Of a DNA stretch of 64,000 bases, positions 62,705-64,000 are shown piece by piece. Below the pieces are notes generated by a model. That model ran no database searches. It was not told the DNA's origin and was given only the letters and a program-made list of their open reading frames with translations. The first letter of the stretch is position 1, and each line of letters opens with the position of its first letter. Source of the DNA: Lithospermum erythrorhizon. Its lineage: Eukaryota; Streptophyta; Magnoliopsida; Boraginales; Boraginaceae. Made by a program: the position numbers and the translations under genes. The stretch covers positions 1 to 64,000 of the forward strand of contig JADFUC010001958.1 in the NCBI GenBank assembly GCA_019722365.1, in the 5' to 3' direction.

Positions 62705-64000
62705 AATATTTTTTATACATTTTAGTGTAGTTTTCTTTATTCCTTTTGGATTAATATTAATTTTTAAATTATCTTTTTAGGTGTTGATGGTTCTTTCTGA
62801 ATTACAATTTATTACTCATAAATTGGATATATACTCTAAGATAAGTTGTATATCATCAAATACATTTGGAGCTTGAAGCGGGGAATGAGTGTATTGTTTA
62901 GTAGAGATATTTTGTGTTTAATACGTAGTATAATTTTCTTTTGGTAGTAATTCTTTTGGGGAAATGTTGTATTGATTGATGATATAAAAATATTTCCTTA
63001 TTTAATTATATCTAATAATTACATAATTTATGAATAAATAATAATATTAAAAAAAAAGAACTGCGTAATGGATTCTCTATTCCTGTTCCAGCTTCCCAAA
63101 TTTATTGGCTTGATGTCCGGGTTGCGCTCTTTGCCTCTTTCACGCCTTTTAATTTCCCAAATTTACTGACTTCAGTACTATGAAGAATTGGATGGGAATT
63201 AAACAACTTTTTTATTGAACACGTGATTCCTTTAAGGCTGCGTTTGTTTGGTAGTATAAAGTAAGGGAATCTTCTGGTCGTGCATTTCATCGTTAAGGTA
63301 AATCTTATTTACAGTTTTTTACTTGTAAATGCCAGACTTTTTATCTGTGTAAAAAATAAAATAATCAAAATGTGTGAAAAGAGTGAACTTCTGCACACAA
63401 CGCTACCGGTTGTCAATCAATGATCGATACAGGTTGATAGCCCAACAAGAAAGTATCACAGTAAAGCCTTGTAGTAGTAACCCGATTCGGATAAAACCCT
63501 CGTGCAGAGTGATTGCCCCAAAGAGAATTTTCACTATAAAATGAAGTTATTACAAGTATGGATTACACAAATGATCCACATTTCATAACGCCTAAGCAAC
63601 CTTCCTTTATAGAGTTAAATGATTTTGACAATCAACACTAGCTTAGTGATTCAAATACAAATGAGAGCTCTCGAGGATTGTCACAACAAGGTGTTGCCTG
63701 TCGTACATTAGTTTAGAATGGAGAATTCTCCTAAACACAAACACACTGCACGATCAACACTAAAAGCAAAAGCAGTTTTTTATTCTTCAATTTGCGGCAA
63801 TGCTATTTTATTAAATTGTCTTCGATCATTAACCTTCAGATTGCGCCCATATATATAGTGTAGACTCCTAGGGTTTCGGTACGTCTTATGGAAGGATATT
63901 TGAAGAAGAAGATCATTGCTTTCCTCAAGTGAAATGAGTCCTACCAAAACTCGACAACTTGCGCTTTTCTTTAGACTCCTTGACTATCAAGCAATTTCCT
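62705..64000. other. Intergenic, no gene recognised
   Basis: 63232-63250 (GGCTGCGTTTGTTTGG) is a motif often found at the ends of plant DNA transposons, but I see no partner within the window. The minus-strand ORF 63102-63290 has no known domain. The window ends in unannotated sequence that may begin another element. Confidence 0.4.

Noticed and set aside
63232..63250. GGCTGCGTTTGTTTGG as a DNA transposon terminus
   Set aside because: No matching inverted end within the window, so no element can be defined.

Overview
The window is nuclear DNA of a flowering plant, most likely a eudicot. It is AT-rich, its genes have spliceosomal introns, and plant-type LTR retrotransposons dominate. The four host genes I recognise are all plant families. 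Nothing in the sequence names the species. I found no bacterial, organellar or viral gene content, no CRISPR array, and no clear tRNA or rRNA gene.

Layout. (1) 1-8360 is a repeat ruin: a short LTR element on the minus strand with a long LTR at 2066-3516, a truncated LTR of the same superfamily in the opposite orientation (3517-3866), and the decayed 3' end of a plus-strand Ty1/Copia element (RT/RNase H remnant, polypurine tract, LTR from 5341). (2) 8361-19324 is a complete but dead plus-strand Copia element (Copia A). Two ~2.47-kb solo LTRs (9420-11885 and 15161-17627) have landed inside it. (3) 19325-30118 holds more LTR debris: a miniature LTR element with tandem copies (21641-22327, third LTR at 28115), a larger minus-strand LTR element inserted between them, a 1.9-kb solo LTR with perfect target duplication (23268-25167), and a 1.37-kb non-autonomous LTR element (28754-30118). 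(4) 30378-51703 is the gene island: a YUCCA flavin monooxygenase (minus), ribosomal protein eS26 (plus, five coding exons), an OVATE-family protein (plus) and a DUF641/GIL1-like protein (minus). Between YUCCA and eS26 lie a 1.2-kb inverted-repeat element, an uninterrupted 952-base T run, and a ~1.9-kb foldback-like element built of ~275-bp repeats. (5) 56284-62699 is a second copy of the Copia A family (Copia B) on the minus strand, with perfect 5-bp target duplications.

The four host genes are not a pathway. YUCCA makes auxin, eS26 is a housekeeping ribosomal protein, OVATE proteins repress transcription and shape organs, and GIL1-like proteins act in light/gravity growth responses. Their proximity looks like ordinary plant gene order. 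I did not find a convincing undescribed system. The most unusual items are the nested-insertion record with readable target duplications, the two inverted Copia copies flanking the gene island, the repeat-built foldback element and the extreme poly-T tract, which may be an assembly or sequencing artefact.
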